A stretch of 62,000 bases of DNA from Zygnema cylindricum (taxonomy: Eukaryota; Streptophyta; Zygnematophyceae; Zygnematales; Zygnemataceae): positions 67,719 through 129,718 of the forward strand of contig JBBHKE010001544.1 of NCBI GenBank assembly GCA_037447655.1, in the 5' to 3' direction. Each line of letters starts with the position of its first letter. Positions within the stretch are counted from its first letter, which is position 1. The notes under the pieces were generated by a model, which had not been told where the DNA came from, searched no databases, and saw only the letters and a list, made by a program, of their open reading frames with translations. Position numbers and translations under genes: made by a program. This document shows positions 31,301 through 43,332 of the stretch, piece after piece.

Positions 31301-32640
31301 TAAATCCATGAAAATGTCCCACAGATACGAACTTCACCGGTGGGAACACGGGAGTCTGAAATTCTCCATGTTCCTTTCCGGACCAACTGTGGTTAATGCC
31401 TAGTGATTGCAACCAACGCAATAAGCGCAATGCAAGGGATTCGACAATTTCAGCCTTAAAATTTCCGGGGGGAAGAAGATCCAATAGCCGCCTGCAAGCA
31501 AGCTCTCACTTCGCCTACTCGACAGCTTCAGTGGAGCCTCAAACCATTCGAGAGGCCTTCTCATCACCAAAGCGGAATCACTGGATCGAGGCAGCAAACG
31601 ATGAAATGAAGTCGATCATGGAAGCTCAAACATGGGAGCTTGTGGACCTTCCTCCGGACAGAAAAGCGATCGCCAACAAATGGGTATTCAAGGTGAAGTT
31701 AAATCTTGATAATACCATTGAACGATATAAGGCTTGACTTTTGGCAAAGGGGTATAATCAAAAGGAGGGAATTGATTTTGAAGAAACATTTTCTCCAGTT
31801 GTAAGATTTCTGACAGCTAGGATTTTGCTGTCCCTAGCTGCTATAGAAGATATGGAAATACATCAGATGGATGTCAAGACAACCTTTTTGCATGGAGAAC
31901 TAGAGGAGACCATTTACATGCAGCAGCCTGAAATGTATGCAGAACTAAGAAAAGAGCACTTAGTATGCAAATTGTTAAAATCTTTGTACGGCCTAAAACA
32001 TGCCCTTAGGCAATGGAATCTGAAGCTTGATGAATACTTAACTAGCTTAGGATTTCAAAGGATAAGTTTTGATCACTCTGTCTATGTTCTAAAAGGTGAG
32101 GATAGGATAGTATATATAGCGGTGTATGTAGATGATTTACTATTAATTAGCAAATCAATGGCTGAAATTAACAAAATAAAAACTGCTCTAAATTCACGGT
32201 TCGAGATTTAAGACCTTTGTGAGGCAAAATATATTTTGGGTATCCAGGTAGAGAGGGACAGAAATAAGAAAGTAATAAAGTTGACTCAAAAAGAGGCCAT
32301 TGGAAACATGTTAGATGAGTACGGAATACGCGGGGCAAAAAGATGTTTAACTCTAATGGAGTTTCGGCAGAAGTTAGAGGGAGAAGAGACTGAACCGGGT
32401 GTCAATGTTAGCATGTATTTAGAGTCAGGGGAGAATGATCTTATGACACTAATGCCTTACAGACACATAGTGGGAAGTTTAATAAATTTCATGAACCGTA
32501 CCCGTTCTGATATTGCTACAGCGATTGGGGCACTGAGCAGAAATCTAGAGAATCTGAGAAAATATGATTTTGATGCAGCAAAGAGAGTCTTAAGATATTT
32601 GGCAAGAACCAAAGACCTCAAACTCACACTAGGCGGAGGA
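31301..32640 (+). pseudogene. CopB reverse transcriptase
   Basis: After a linker (31396-31600), RT starts at [24 protein letters not shown] at 31736 splits it from [23 protein letters not shown]. Then come [36 protein letters not shown] (YVDD intact), a TAA after FEI at 32209, LTQKEAIGNML and MPYRHIVGSLINFMNRTRSD. Apart from two stops it is the best preserved RT in the window. Confidence 0.9.
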
Positions 32641-33160
32641 GAAGTAAAACTACAAACGTGGAGGGATGCAAGCTATGGCGACATGCCAAGCCGGAAATCC
32701 ATCACGGGATTCGTTCTGCAAATTGGGAACGGGACTTGCTGCTGGAGCAGCAAACTTCAAAAGGTTACAGCACAGTCGACAATGGAGTCATAATATATGT
32801 ATGCAAGCTCGGCCCTCAAAGAACTCTTATGGGTAAAATCCATGTTAGAAGAACTACGATACATGCAGGTTTGTCCACAGGTGATCTGGTGTGATAACCA
32901 AGCTGCCATTGCCATTGCCTCTAACCCAAGTCATCACTTCAAGAGTAAGCACATGGATGTAAGATTACACTTTGTAAGAGAAAAAGGGTTCTCTAGGGTG
33001 ATTAAATTATGCTATCTGGCAGACGCAAGAATGATTACAGATATGCTTACTAAAGCTCTTCCTGCTCCCAAGCTGAAGTATTGTAGGGATGCAGTAGGAT
33101 TGGGTGAAGAGCTGAGTTGCTGCACTGCGATAGTGCCATGCTGCGCTAGTCCACAATGAG
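32641..33160 (+). pseudogene. CopB RNase H
   Basis: LQTWRDASYGDMPSRKS (the family has SDASYGD), QSTMES followed by a TAA in place of Glu in EAEYM, then WCDNQAAIAIAS, HHFKSKHMDVRLHF and DMLTKALPAPKLKYC. The stop and the changed first block make it inactive. Confidence 0.88.
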
Positions 33161-33315
33161 GGTGTAGTGGGACTAGGTGACTAGTTGATTTTCGGCGCTG
33201 CTATGTTGCCATGCTGCACTGCTATGTTGCCATGCTGCGATAAGTGTGACATCGCAGCTGCGCGGCTTTGACATCGCAACTGCGCTGATACGCTGACTAT
33301 AAAGCTTTAGGGGAG
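33161..33315 (+). other. CopB 3' untranslated segment and purine tract
   Basis: Contains repeated words TGCTATGTTGCCATGCTGC and CATCGCAGCTGCG, which also occur in related form in LTR-D. It ends in CTTTAGGGGAG right before the LTR, the presumed polypurine tract for plus-strand priming. Confidence 0.7.
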
Positions 33316-34352
33316 TGTTGATTTTGGAAAACTTTAAGTCTCAGTAAATTAGTGTGACGGCAGAAAGGTAGTAATTTGTAGCGTAAGTTTCACAAAGACA
33401 TGCGTCACCACTTGAGTGCAGTACTCGACAACGCAACTGCGACGCAAAAAGAACAGCGCAGCTGCTATGCAGACAGAGTAGCGCAGCAGTGGCGCAGACA
33501 GAACAGCGCAACTGCGACACCGACAAGACAACGCAGTTGCGGTTACTTTGGATATGATCCGTAGAGACAACGCAACTGGTGTTATCTTGGATATGATTCG
33601 GTACGGGACACCGCAGCCGCGGGTGATATGAATGTGATTCGGTACGGAACAACGCAGCTTCGATTGATATAAATCAAGTCAACGGACGAGATTCATAAGA
33701 GTATCACAAGTGACTTAGCCGACAAGTATTTGTATAATCACTTACTATAGATTCTGAGTAATATTGACTGTAGGATGATAGATTGGGTTGCCAGGATTAG
33801 GAACACCTAGATCTCAGTAGGTGGGTTGATTTTGGATGTTCCTCTCAAGTACACTTGGATCGGCGGTACACCACCGAAAGTATAAGACTTAGGACTTAGA
33901 GCATTTTATGTATCAAGACTTCCAAGTAGTAAAACTGCAAACAGTTTTTGGGAAACTTTTTAGTGTTATATCTTGAGTGTTGTTGTGTCAATTGTGCTGA
34001 AACTTTGGGAGTTATCATTGTTTATGCTATTCTATAATTTGATAGATCTTTGTGAAGTTTGGTTTCTTGTATAAGATTTGGTGAGCACTTGAAAACAACT
34101 GTTTGGTAGGATTCTTCATAGCTTCTGAGAGTGTATCTTGTCTACTTCTACTACTACTGTTGCTCCTCCACCTGCACCAGTGTTGCTCCTCCACCTGCAC
34201 CAGTGGTTGTAGAAACATGTTAACGTATTTATTTAGGGCTACATATGCTCCTCCACCTGCACCAGTGGTTGTAGAAAAACATATGTTAACGTAATTATTT
34301 AGGGCTACATACTCGCTGCTCCTCCACCTGCACTAGTGGTTGTAGAACAACA
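33316..34352 (+). repeat. CopB 3' LTR with triplicated tip
   Basis: Homologous to 27862-28751. The in-LTR gag ATG is TTG here. After the normal end at 34217 the last part of the LTR (CTCCTCCACCTGCACCAGTG) plus about 30 bp of flank (GTTAACGTAATTATTTAGGG) is repeated, ending at 34281 and 34352. The last copy is followed by the target duplication TATGT. Confidence 0.85.
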
Positions 34353-35479
34353 TATGTTAACGTAATTATTTAGGGCTACATACGTTCGAGTTGACTTGCG
34401 AATTTGGTATATGTTGTTGATTTTTAGAAACAAAATAATTATAGAAAAAATTAACATGTGATTTTGATATGGAAATCATTAAAGTTGAGCAGTTATATCC
34501 TCCACGCATTAAATTATATGTAAAAAGAATTAAGTATGATGGAAAAAACATGAGTCAATTAAAATAGAAACAAAATAATAAAAAAATAAAAATTGGGAGA
34601 ATCGAGTTCAAATATATCCAAACGTCGATTATAAATGGCAATCTCATACATACGAAAATGAAAATTTCGAATAAAGACTTATATTAAGGCGTAAAAAAGA
34701 CAAAACCTTCAATGTAGGGTGGAATTTAATATGGAATTGAGTAGAAAAAACCAATTTTTTTTTAATAGAATTCATTATAGAATGCTATTAAAAAAGCAAC
34801 TGGAATTGAAATCACTTTTGGAGGTGAGACAAAAATAAGACTTAAACAGGCAAAATTACAAAAATCTTCAATTAAAAGTGGAATTCAACATAAGATTCAA
34901 AAAAGAAAATTGAAATATTTGACTAAAGAACCATTTTCGACTTATGTTTAAAAAACACTTTTAAAGAAAAAATACTAAAAAAATTGTCTTTAAGTTCATT
35001 TCGTAATGTTATTAACAATGGAATTGCAATATTTAAACTAAAATTAAATAGATAACGCATGCTGAATAGAAAAATATCAAGGTTCAATTTATGAACAGAA
35101 TGAAGCATTATTTTTGCACCAAAAAACGCCACAAATGTAACAACTGAAACTGGATGGATGATTCAGTTTGAAGTTTTGTCACACGAGTTATAATAGACAC
35201 GCATTTGACGAACTACATCCCATTTCACCTGTTGACGTCTATTATACGAAAAAGAGAAAATGTGGTCTTCAACACTAAAAAAAAGGACATGTTCAACCTT
35301 TTTATCAATTAAAATTTGGTAAAATAAACCTTCAATAACATTATGTATGTTTTAAAGTTTTAAAAAACTTGTTAACTACCCCGTTGTTTAACAAAAAGAA
35401 GCTTTATTGTAATTTGTGATGTAAAAACTCAAAACAAGCAATCAATAAGACGGGGGAGATAGCACGCGTAGGCATTATG
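34353..35479. other. AT-rich sequence without recognised genes
   Basis: No coding frame above 70 codons and no motif. A 16-bp match to flank plus CopB LTR start (TATATGTTGTTGATTTTT) occurs at 34411 but goes no further. Confidence 0.5.
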
Positions 35480-36060
35480 ATGAGTTAATTTGATGTGCAT
35501 GCTCGATTTGGCCACAAGTGTAATTGAAAAAATATTTTTTGTATGTTGGTGTAATGAGAGACTTAAATTCATATCGTAAAATATTAAGTCATGATCATCA
35601 TGAAATAATTTTAAAAATAGTTAAACAAAACATGATTGAGGGAGTTTGTATTAGTGATGTTTAAGTGTAAATGAAGCAGCTTAGTCTACGATAGATATGC
35701 AATGAGAAAAATAAAATTTTTCTTTAAGAACAATTAAACTAAAAGTCTTAGGTCTCATTTACTTAGATGTTTTTGGACAATAAAATTTCCATCAATAGTA
35801 GGAATGAAGTACATGGTAACAATTACAAATGACTTCAAAAAATACACTTTAGTATATTTTATGCAAGAAAAAAGTAAGGTGCTCGCAAAATTTAAAGATG
35901 ACAAAACTCCGAGGATAAAATTGCCAAGACACCCAAATATTAAAGGAGAAGAGAATGACGACTCTAATCTAATTGGTTACCATAGTATAGTCCTCGAAAT
36001 ACCTATCAAGCTCATCCTAAATCAAAGGGTGCTAGTGACAGACCTGTTGTGGTTGTTTTG
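35480..36060 (+). pseudogene. Decayed copia integrase remnant
   Basis: Broken frames read KIVKQNMIEGVCISDV (GAG-pre-integrase), a degenerate zinc region, LRSHLLRCFWT, then GMKYMVTITNDFKKYTLVYFMQEKSKVLAKFK, corresponding to the integrase core GMKYMVTFTDDFSRYTWVYFL. No LTRs are visible. It is much older than the other copia copies. Confidence 0.7.
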
Positions 36061-37891
36061 ACGAAAAAAAATTATGTTTTTTTTTCACCATACAACATGT
36101 TCGTCTACGTCTTTTCCAATTGATGCATGTCATAGACTTATGTGTTACTTAGACCTCCGGACTAAGCGAATTTCATTGTCAAATACTCATTACAAGTTAC
36201 CCCCCCCCGAGTGTGAAAAGAAATGTATTTGCCTCTAATGGGACATAAACCAACGAACAAAAATAGAGATTATTCGGACACGAAATCCTTATTGGCCTAA
36301 AACTTGTACCTTATGGGGTTTGGGTTTCTAAACTCTCATTAGTCAACATTCAACATAAAGAGAGTAGAAGTGAAGGTGCCACCTCATCTGAAGATCTACG
36401 TCAACCGAGAGTGCTATGGACTTGGAGTTATGGCGCTTTTAAAGACATACAAAAATAGAACCATTCATACGAGCCTCCACTTGATCTTAGCACATCTGAG
36501 CATGACATATATTTCAGTTTTAAAACTTCAATTTGATAAAAATGTTGTGTGTGAGTTAGCCATTTACTCGTTTCTTTGTTTTCATTTCATGGTGTCTAAT
36601 GCATTTTTTTCTCATTGCTCCTCATATGTCATAATGGCAACCTCTCTCCAACATTTTCCAAAGGTATCTTTCTTGTTGATCTTTTGATTAGGTTTTTTGA
36701 TGTTTGGACATTTGTGTTTTCGTTTCGACAATATGTAATTTTAACTTCCCAAGCAGGTCTTGCTTTGTCTTGCTTTCTCCTTTTTGTCCACACGTCAAAA
36801 ATATTTTAACAGTCACATTTTATGTTGCACCTGTTTAACGAAAGGTGTTATCAACAAATCCTTAAGTTGGTCATCAATTTTGTTGTTAGTTTTTACCTAA
36901 TTAACAATTAGTTTGCTTTGTTGAAATTACAAAATTGAAAATCTTTGCTACCTAGTGAATAAAAAAACTTGTTGAAGCTTATTCTTAAAGCTAACGTATG
37001 TATTTAGTGCGAACAAAACAAATGACTAGTGTAGTATATCTGTACAATTCATATTGTGATAATTTTAATAACCGATATTATCTGTTATTGACGAGAAAAT
37101 GGCCTTGATACATCGCTGCGAGACGAATAAATTTGGGGAATTGATCATCATAATGACAATTTTGGTTGATCGCAATCACCTACGTCACGGTGTTAAAGAT
37201 TTTAAATTTAAGTACATATTGGTACGAGTATTGTTGAGTTTAGATTTGACGGTCAATCCTTTGAACAACTTTCACCTACGACATGTCATAACAACCGGTT
37301 AAAATTTTGTCACGCTTGTGAACGTCAACCGTCAGATAAAAAAAACAACAATTCACACGACAAGCCAAGGTTTACGTTAATAAAATAGGGGCAACCACAT
37401 ATAAATAAAATAGTTGCCCACATATACTTTCAAATTTACGTGAACTCCACTTTGAGAACACATGTTAAAATCAATATTAGTGTGGCTTGATTTCGTCGAG
37501 CATGATGACGCGCATATTTTTCATTTAGTTTCATTTATATTTTTACGAGGTCTTTTCATTTATCAAGTACAATATTTACTTCGTCTCTTGTAAGTTAATT
37601 TTTCCGTTCAAGTCTTTTATTGTAGCACACGATGAATCGCGTCTAGTATTAATAACTCTATATATGCCCCCCCCCAAATTTTGGCCCTTACACCTTAATT
37701 AAAATTAATAATTTGTTTATGTTAACAATAATACCTTTTAATTGGAAATAACAACTCTAATTTTGGCGGTGTTTAAATAAGGTTGTGTACAAAATGGGTT
37801 AATCTATACTTAATTTGCTATGTATTTTGTACAATCATACAAAAAAAGTGTCAAATAAATGAAACTCTATGGGGTCCAATCGCCTACAGAG
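36061..37891. other. AT-rich sequence without recognised genes
   Basis: Short frames only (105 codons at 36370-36687, 67 at 37099-37302), none with a motif. Runs of C at 36201 and 37668. Just before CopA-1 a short piece at 37860-37885 resembles the CopA LTR tip (TGAAACTCTATGGGG). Confidence 0.5.
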
Positions 37892-38962
37892 TGAAACTTT
37901 GAGACCTCCATAAGTCCTCAGAGTGGACAACTTCCAAGAAGCCTCTAGGATAACCCTGACCCCTTTGTACTTCAACAAGAATAACTGCCATCCTGGCAAA
38001 CAAAAACTCTGACCACTTTAACCGTGTGAAGGCAAGACTCCCTTGAGTCGAAATCAAAAAGAATCTCTGAATTTGCTCCCGTGAGTAGTAAGTTATGGAG
38101 GGTCAAAGTTGACCATTTGTACAGAAGCTCTCTGGGAGAGAGGGTCCTATCTACCAATTTTTTCTAAGTTCTATCTCTCTCACAGACTCTATCTACTGAC
38201 GTACGGAGCTAATCATATTACACTTCCGTACACAAAAGTACAACTGCTGGTGTACTTTATGTACGGATATTGTACGACATGGACTAAATGTCGACACATG
38301 TCATATCCAGATTCGGTCTCGTAATCCCCGGAGATGCCACGATCTAACGTAATTGTGCCACGTGTCATCGGATGTGGCGATGACCACAAACCGCCGAGAT
38401 TCTCTTCCAGGATCTCGATTTTCTTCTCCGCCGTCCGATTGAATGCATATTTCAATCAGAGCAGTCATAAATACTTGCGCGGTATTTGTTTCGTTTAAAG
38501 AAACAAATGCGCGGTACTTGTTTCTTGTCCGTACCGTAATCCATACTTCTACATAACTGACTCTATGTATTCCGTAAGCAGTTCCGTTAAATGAAATATC
38601 CTACGTGGTAATGTTTAGATAAATATCAAACCCTACAGCTGTATCATTAGCTCTAGACCTAACGGATAAGGTTATTGGCTACCGGCTACTTGACGTCGGA
38701 CAGGTTCGAGGATCAAATCTTGGTTGCATTACTATTATTTTGAGTAAATAAACTACCAAACTACCATTCAATAAATCAACTAATCCATTTCCCGTAATCC
38801 TCTGGATAACCTAGGTAACCATGGCTCTAGCTTCCTCTCCAACTTCTCAGTGACTGCGACAAGTGTGGGAGATGAAGAAGTTAGAGATAGACTGCCTCAA
38901 CTTCTTTCTGTATTTCTATTTAGACCTAGAAAATACTTAAAAAAGGACCATCAATTTCTACA
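37892..38962 (-). repeat. CopA-1 3' LTR
   Basis: 1071 bp. The gag ATG is on the minus strand at 37911-37909, 20 nt from the LTR edge. Contains the CTCTCTC, TACACAAAAGTAC and ACACATGTCATATC blocks common to CopA LTRs, and the antisense tRNA-like block at about 38655-38730. Confidence 0.9.
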
Positions 38963-38975
38963 CTACCCTTATTTT

Positions 38976-39480
38976 CTAGTCAATTTTAAATTTTAGACCA
39001 CACTTCTCCCTGCAGAAAATTAACTTAAAGGAAGGCACAAGTTTGGTCATCATATCTGCTACCATCTCGCTATCTGGTCGGTACTCTAAACTGATTATTT
39101 TATTTTCTACTTTCTCTCTAATAAAGCTGAGTCTAATGTCCATGTGTTTGGCTTTAAAATGATTTTTAAGATTGGCAGAAATAGCGATTGCTGCCTGATT
39201 ATCACAAAAAAAATTTATGCACCCCACTCTTAAGGTGACCAAGCTCACCAAGCAAAGACTTGACCCACATCAATTATTTTACAGCAGAGCAAGAGGCCGT
39301 ATACTCAGCCTCCATGGTGGACTGAGCAAAAACCTTTTGCTGTTTGCTACTCCAACAACAAGCCCCATCACCCACATATAATACATATCTGGAAGTACAT
39401 CTCCTCATCGGAGCATCACCCTAACTAGCATCACTCCAAGTAGCGATGTCAATATTCTCCCCACCCTAATGCAACCATAG
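38976..39480 (-). pseudogene. CopA-1 RNase H
   Basis: FCDNQAAIAISANLKNHFKAKHMDIRLSF and MVADMMTKLVPSFKL are clear in 38976-39251. Upstream the frame is broken, with MEAEY represented at about 39300 (GGCTGAGTATACGGCC on the minus strand). Confidence 0.85.
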
Positions 39481-40440
39481 ATCCCTAGTTCCTATCAAAT
39501 ATCTAAGGACTCTCTTAGCTGCCTCCCAATCCCTCTTAGTGGGAGCATTTAGACTTCTACTCAGCACTCCTACAGCCGCAGCTAAATCCGGCCTGGTACA
39601 ATTCATAAAATAGATTAGACTTCCCACTTCTTGCCTATAAGGAATAGTCTGCATGAAATTCTGTTCTTCAGATGATAATTCCTCGTCTAAGACTATTACT
39701 CCTTCTTCCTCACTCCCCTCACTTCCCTTCTTTAACTCCATTGGAGTTGTACAACTATTAGCTTTATCGATCTGAAATTTTCAAGTATGTTCCCTATTGC
39801 TTCCTTTTGAGTCAATCTTATAATCTTCCTTTTTGGTCTCTTTCTACTCGAATTCCCGAAATATATTTTGCTTCCCCCATATCTTTCATTTCAAATCTCC
39901 CCTTAAGATCCGTTTTCTGTTTATTAATTTTTTCTATTGATTTACTTAAAACAAGCAAATCATCAACATAAATTTCAATTAATGTAACACCATCATCATC
40001 TTCAAAAACATAGATTGAGTGATATGAGCTAATAGAGATATATCCCTGTCTGGTAAGAAACTCATGAAGCTTCTTATTCCATTGTCGAGGCGCCTGTTTC
40101 AAACCATAAAGAGATTTAATCAGCCAGCATACCTTACTCTCCTCTCCTTCCTCCACAAATCTTTCGGTTATCGCATGAAGATCTCCTCTTCCAATTCTCC
40201 ATGCAAAAAAGCTGTCTTGATGTCAACCTGGTGGACCTCCATGTCTTCCGCTGCAGCCAGACTAAGAAGTATGCGGACGGAGGGAAATCTGACGACCGGG
40301 GCAAAGGTTTCCTCTTAGTCGATTCCTTCTTTCTGTGTAAATCCTTTTGCCACTAATCGGGCTTAGTAACGCTCAATGGTGTTATCCGGGTTCAGTTTTA
40401 ATTTGAAAACCCACTTAGAACAGAATGGTTTTCGGTTAGG
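39481..40440 (-). pseudogene. CopA-1 reverse transcriptase
   Basis: Pieces in order: KWVFKLKLNPDNTIERY (about 40363-40430), [12 protein letters not shown]-like sequence near 40200 after a shift, VCWLIKSLYGLKQAPRQWNKKL, VTLIEIYVDDLLVLSKS (YVDD intact, about 39950), then IPYRQEVGSLIYFMNCTRPDLAAAV. Stops at 40157 and 39817 and frame changes separate them. Confidence 0.9.
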
Positions 40441-41010
40441 TGGACAGTCCACCAGCTCCAAAGTATCAGCTGCAATAATTGAGGCCATCTCCTCATTGAT
40501 GGCTGTCTTCCAACGGTTCCTTTCTGGATAAGTCATCGCCTCTCCATAAGTTTGAGGTTCATCTTGATGAGATAGTTTTGTTATCTTGTTATTAACCTGT
40601 TTTTCTTGTAATCTTTGGCTACTTCTCCTTCCCCCCTCAAAAAATGTGGCCTGAATAGATGGTTCTCGTGGGTTCTTTCGAACAATCTCGGCTTCTCCCC
40701 TATCCTTTGATTCCGAAGCAGAGTTTATCATTTTCATCCGCTTCGGGTAGAGTTGTCACTGGAGTTTTCGCAGCCGAGTCCTTTTCGGTCTGATTTGTAC
40801 CTGCAAGAATGGCATCTTCTCTAAAACATGGATAGTTAGGAAGCTCAAAGTCATCGGAATTTTCTGACTCAAATCTGATTTATACTGACTTTGTAAACTT
40901 GAAGGGATCCACAGACTTTCCTTCATCCATAACTACTAGATGTTTTACTAAGATTATTTCTTCCCTTTTCAGATCGTAAACTCTATATCCTTTAACATCC
41001 TCATCATATC
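40441..41010 (-). pseudogene. CopA-1 integrase-RT linker
   Basis: Low-similarity linker with GGRRSSQRLQEKQ and EPQTYGEAMTYPERNRWKTAINEEMASII, the usual segment ahead of copia RT. Confidence 0.75.
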
Positions 41011-41854
41011 CTAGTAAGTTCCCCGTTTTCCTTTAGGATCTAGCTTCCAATTAGACCGATATGTATCTAGACTGAATACTTGACTACCGAAAACCTTTAA
41101 GTGAGATATGTCTGGTTTTCGGCCGGTCCATCTCTCATAAGGTGTTTGATCTTTTATAGCTGAGTTAAGAACTCTATTTTTGAGGTAATTAGCGCAGTTC
41201 ATTGCTTGTGCCCAAAACCTTTTTCCTATCTTCTTATCTGACAACATACTTCTAGCACTATCAGTTAGTGTTCTATTTAACCCTTCAGCTACCCCATTTT
41301 GTGCCGGGTTTTCTGGAATTGTCTTTTGGTGTTGGACTCCATCTTCCCTCAAAAAATCCTCAAACTCTTTAGAAGTATACTCTCCACCATTGTCACTCAT
41401 TATTCTCTTGATTGGAGTTTCATGGAGTTTTTCGCTCCATGTTTTATATTGTCTAAAACAAACCTGAGCTTTTGACTTGTTTTTCAAAAAATACACCCTG
41501 GAATACCGAGACCAATCATCAGTGATAGTCATCATAAATCTCTTCCCCCTCCGGTGAGGGCATTTTAGCCAGTCCCCAAATATCTGTGTGTACTAAATCG
41601 AGAATTTTTTCTCCCTTATAGGTGGCTGTTTTGGGAAAGGGTAATATGTGTGCTTTACCTTGAGCACATCCACTACAATCACTTATATTATCACTCTTAG
41701 TGAACTGAATCCCTTCCACCACCCCCATTTTTTTCATCTCTCTTAACTTATCTAGATTCACATGCCCAAGCCTCTTATGCCACATCATAATATCACGAAC
41801 ACCAGTATAATAAAGTTTCTTTGTTTCATTACTTAAAAGCAGCCTAAACATCAA
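41011..41854 (-). pseudogene. CopA-1 integrase
   Basis: 41519-41854 has the zinc domain HKRLGHVNLDKLREM...CSGC and the first Asp block VHTDIWGLAKMPSP. 41011-41535 continues in a second frame: ITDDWSRYSRVYFLKNKSK, IMSDNGGEYTSKEF (second Asp), GVAEGLNRTLTDSARSML (Glu kept), RFWAQAMNCANYLKNR and LKVFGSQVFSLD. All three catalytic acids are present; a single frame change near 41530 separates the parts. Confidence 0.9.
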
Positions 41855-42190
41855 TTGGCTACCTTTCTCGAAATGAAATAGACATCCCTCTCAAAACTAG
41901 CAGTAAAGACTCCTTCCCTAGTGCTAGTAAATAAACCCTTATCATCTAATACAAATGTAGAGATGAGGTTTTTGTTCAACCCCGAATAAACAATACATCG
42001 GAGAATGTTACTATGGATGTCTTACCTTCTACTAACACTTTCAGGTCTACCGATCCTACAAGAGTAGTAGTGACTATCCTCCCACCCCCCTACTCTATCT
42101 CTACTGTGGGAATCTTTCTTATCTTAGTGAACAGGTGCTTATCCTTACACATGTGCATGGAGGCACCTGAATCCATAATCCAGCCTGCTT
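41855..42190 (-). pseudogene. CopA-1 protease
   Basis: GWIMDSGASMHMCKDKHLF at about 42130-42190 is an intact copia protease active site. It is followed by IRKIPTVEIE, then a frame break at about 42090. The remaining strands are readable in other frames as VTTTLVGSVDLKVLVEG-like sequence. Confidence 0.85.
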
Positions 42191-43332
42191 GACCTTTCAA
42201 TCCACCGTAAGCACATTTCTGCCTTCGTGGAATTTCGACCTCATTTTTCGCCTCCAACTCCTCATCCAATAGAAGCTCATCGTCCTCGTCTTCAGATTTC
42301 GCCTCATGAACCTGTGTCACAAGTGCCTTTTTCTTTCCTCTCGGGGTTCCACCGGCCTGCCCCTCCTTTAACCGAAGCTTGGTTAGCTTAGTGCACTCTG
42401 CCATATAGTGCCCCGATTTCTCACAAAAATGACATAAACCTTTGGGAGTCCTTGGTCCGAACTTGTCGGTCTGATTTTTCTCCTCCCTCCCTCCATAGTT
42501 TTCGACTAGTTTCCGAGACTCCTTGTTCCTCCTATCGGTCGCAGTTGCCAAGGCTTGCCCACTCTTTCCTCCCTTTCGGATCTCAATCGTATTCTCCCGA
42601 ACGAGAATCATCCCTACCACTGAGTTCCATATCTTCCTTGAGTTCGGCAAGTCCTGCACACGGTTGACTATGTTCTCGAACTCATAGGGTAACTTTATTA
42701 GTAAACAGTTAACCTTTTCTTTTTCACTAAAATCTTTTCCCGCACTCTCTAGTTCCATGAAGAGTGTAGCAAGCTCATTGCAAAAATCCAATATCTTCCC
42801 CCCCTTTGTATACATACTCCTTAACTTTCTAATCAGCCAACTGTTGTTGCTGAATCGTACCACTTCGGTACATCTCTATAAGAGGCATCTAAAGATCGGA
42901 TGCCCTTTCTACCTGCAAATGAGGGCATGCAAGCCCTTGAGTAAGATGGCGGAGGATGAAGTGCTTTGCCGCCATATTGTTCGATTCCCAGGTATTAGTA
43001 TGATTCTCCTCGTTCCTTGGAATAGGTGACATGAATGCTGAACCAGTTGCTATTGGTGAGGTCGTCTCTTTCTCGATTGCTTTCTCCACCACCTCTCGTT
43101 CTTTTGTCTCCTTCGTTGAAGATGGATCTGCTTTCCTTGTAAATATGCTTCCTTTAAACCTTGGAGGGACTCTAAGACTTGATGGACGCCCCACTCGTCC
43201 ACTCACTATCGCCTAAAACCTTTTCTCGGATAGAGCTCCTATCATCATACTTTCCCAGTATATGAAGCCACTTCCATTAAACATGGGTACCCTAGAGGGT
43301 GGCCCCATAACCTGAAACTTGGAGACCTTCAT
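42191..43332 (-). pseudogene. CopA-1 gag, starting inside the LTR
   Basis: ATG at 43332 lies in the 5' LTR; the frame reads across the edge as FQVMGPPSRVPMFNG...YWES and meets a stop after about 40 codons. 42889-43206 then gives NMAAKHFILRHLTQGLACPHL, and 42191-42863 gives GGKILDFCNELATLFMELES, LLIKLPYEFENIVNRVQDL and the perfect knuckle CHFCEKSGHYMAEC, followed by the acidic linker LLLDEELEAKNE. Confidence 0.87.
43300..43312 (-). promoter_or_regulatory. CopA-1 half-tRNA-iMet primer site
   Basis: The minus strand next to the 5' LTR reads GGTTATGGGGCCA against GGTTATGGGCCCA, one mismatch. Sister CopA copies at 45770-45783 and 44748-44759 carry GGTTATGGGCCCA and CGTTATGGGCCCA. Confidence 0.78.

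Larger units (their letters stand above)
27862..34352 (+). mobile_element. CopB, Ty1/copia element with both LTRs
   Basis: LTRs 27862-28751 and 33316-34217 (or to 34352 with a repeated tip) share TGTTGATTTTGGAAAACTT starts. A 5-bp target duplication TATGT is present at 27857-27861 and 34353-34357. Inside, in order: half-tRNA primer site, gag, protease, integrase, RT, RNase H, and a 3' leader ending in the purine tract AGGGGAG at 33309-33315. All frames have stops or shifts; a 211-bp perfect internal duplication is present. Confidence 0.93.

Noticed and set aside
34411-34430. Second CopB LTR start next to the element
   Set aside because: Only about 16 bp match flank plus LTR start; the following bases do not continue the LTR.
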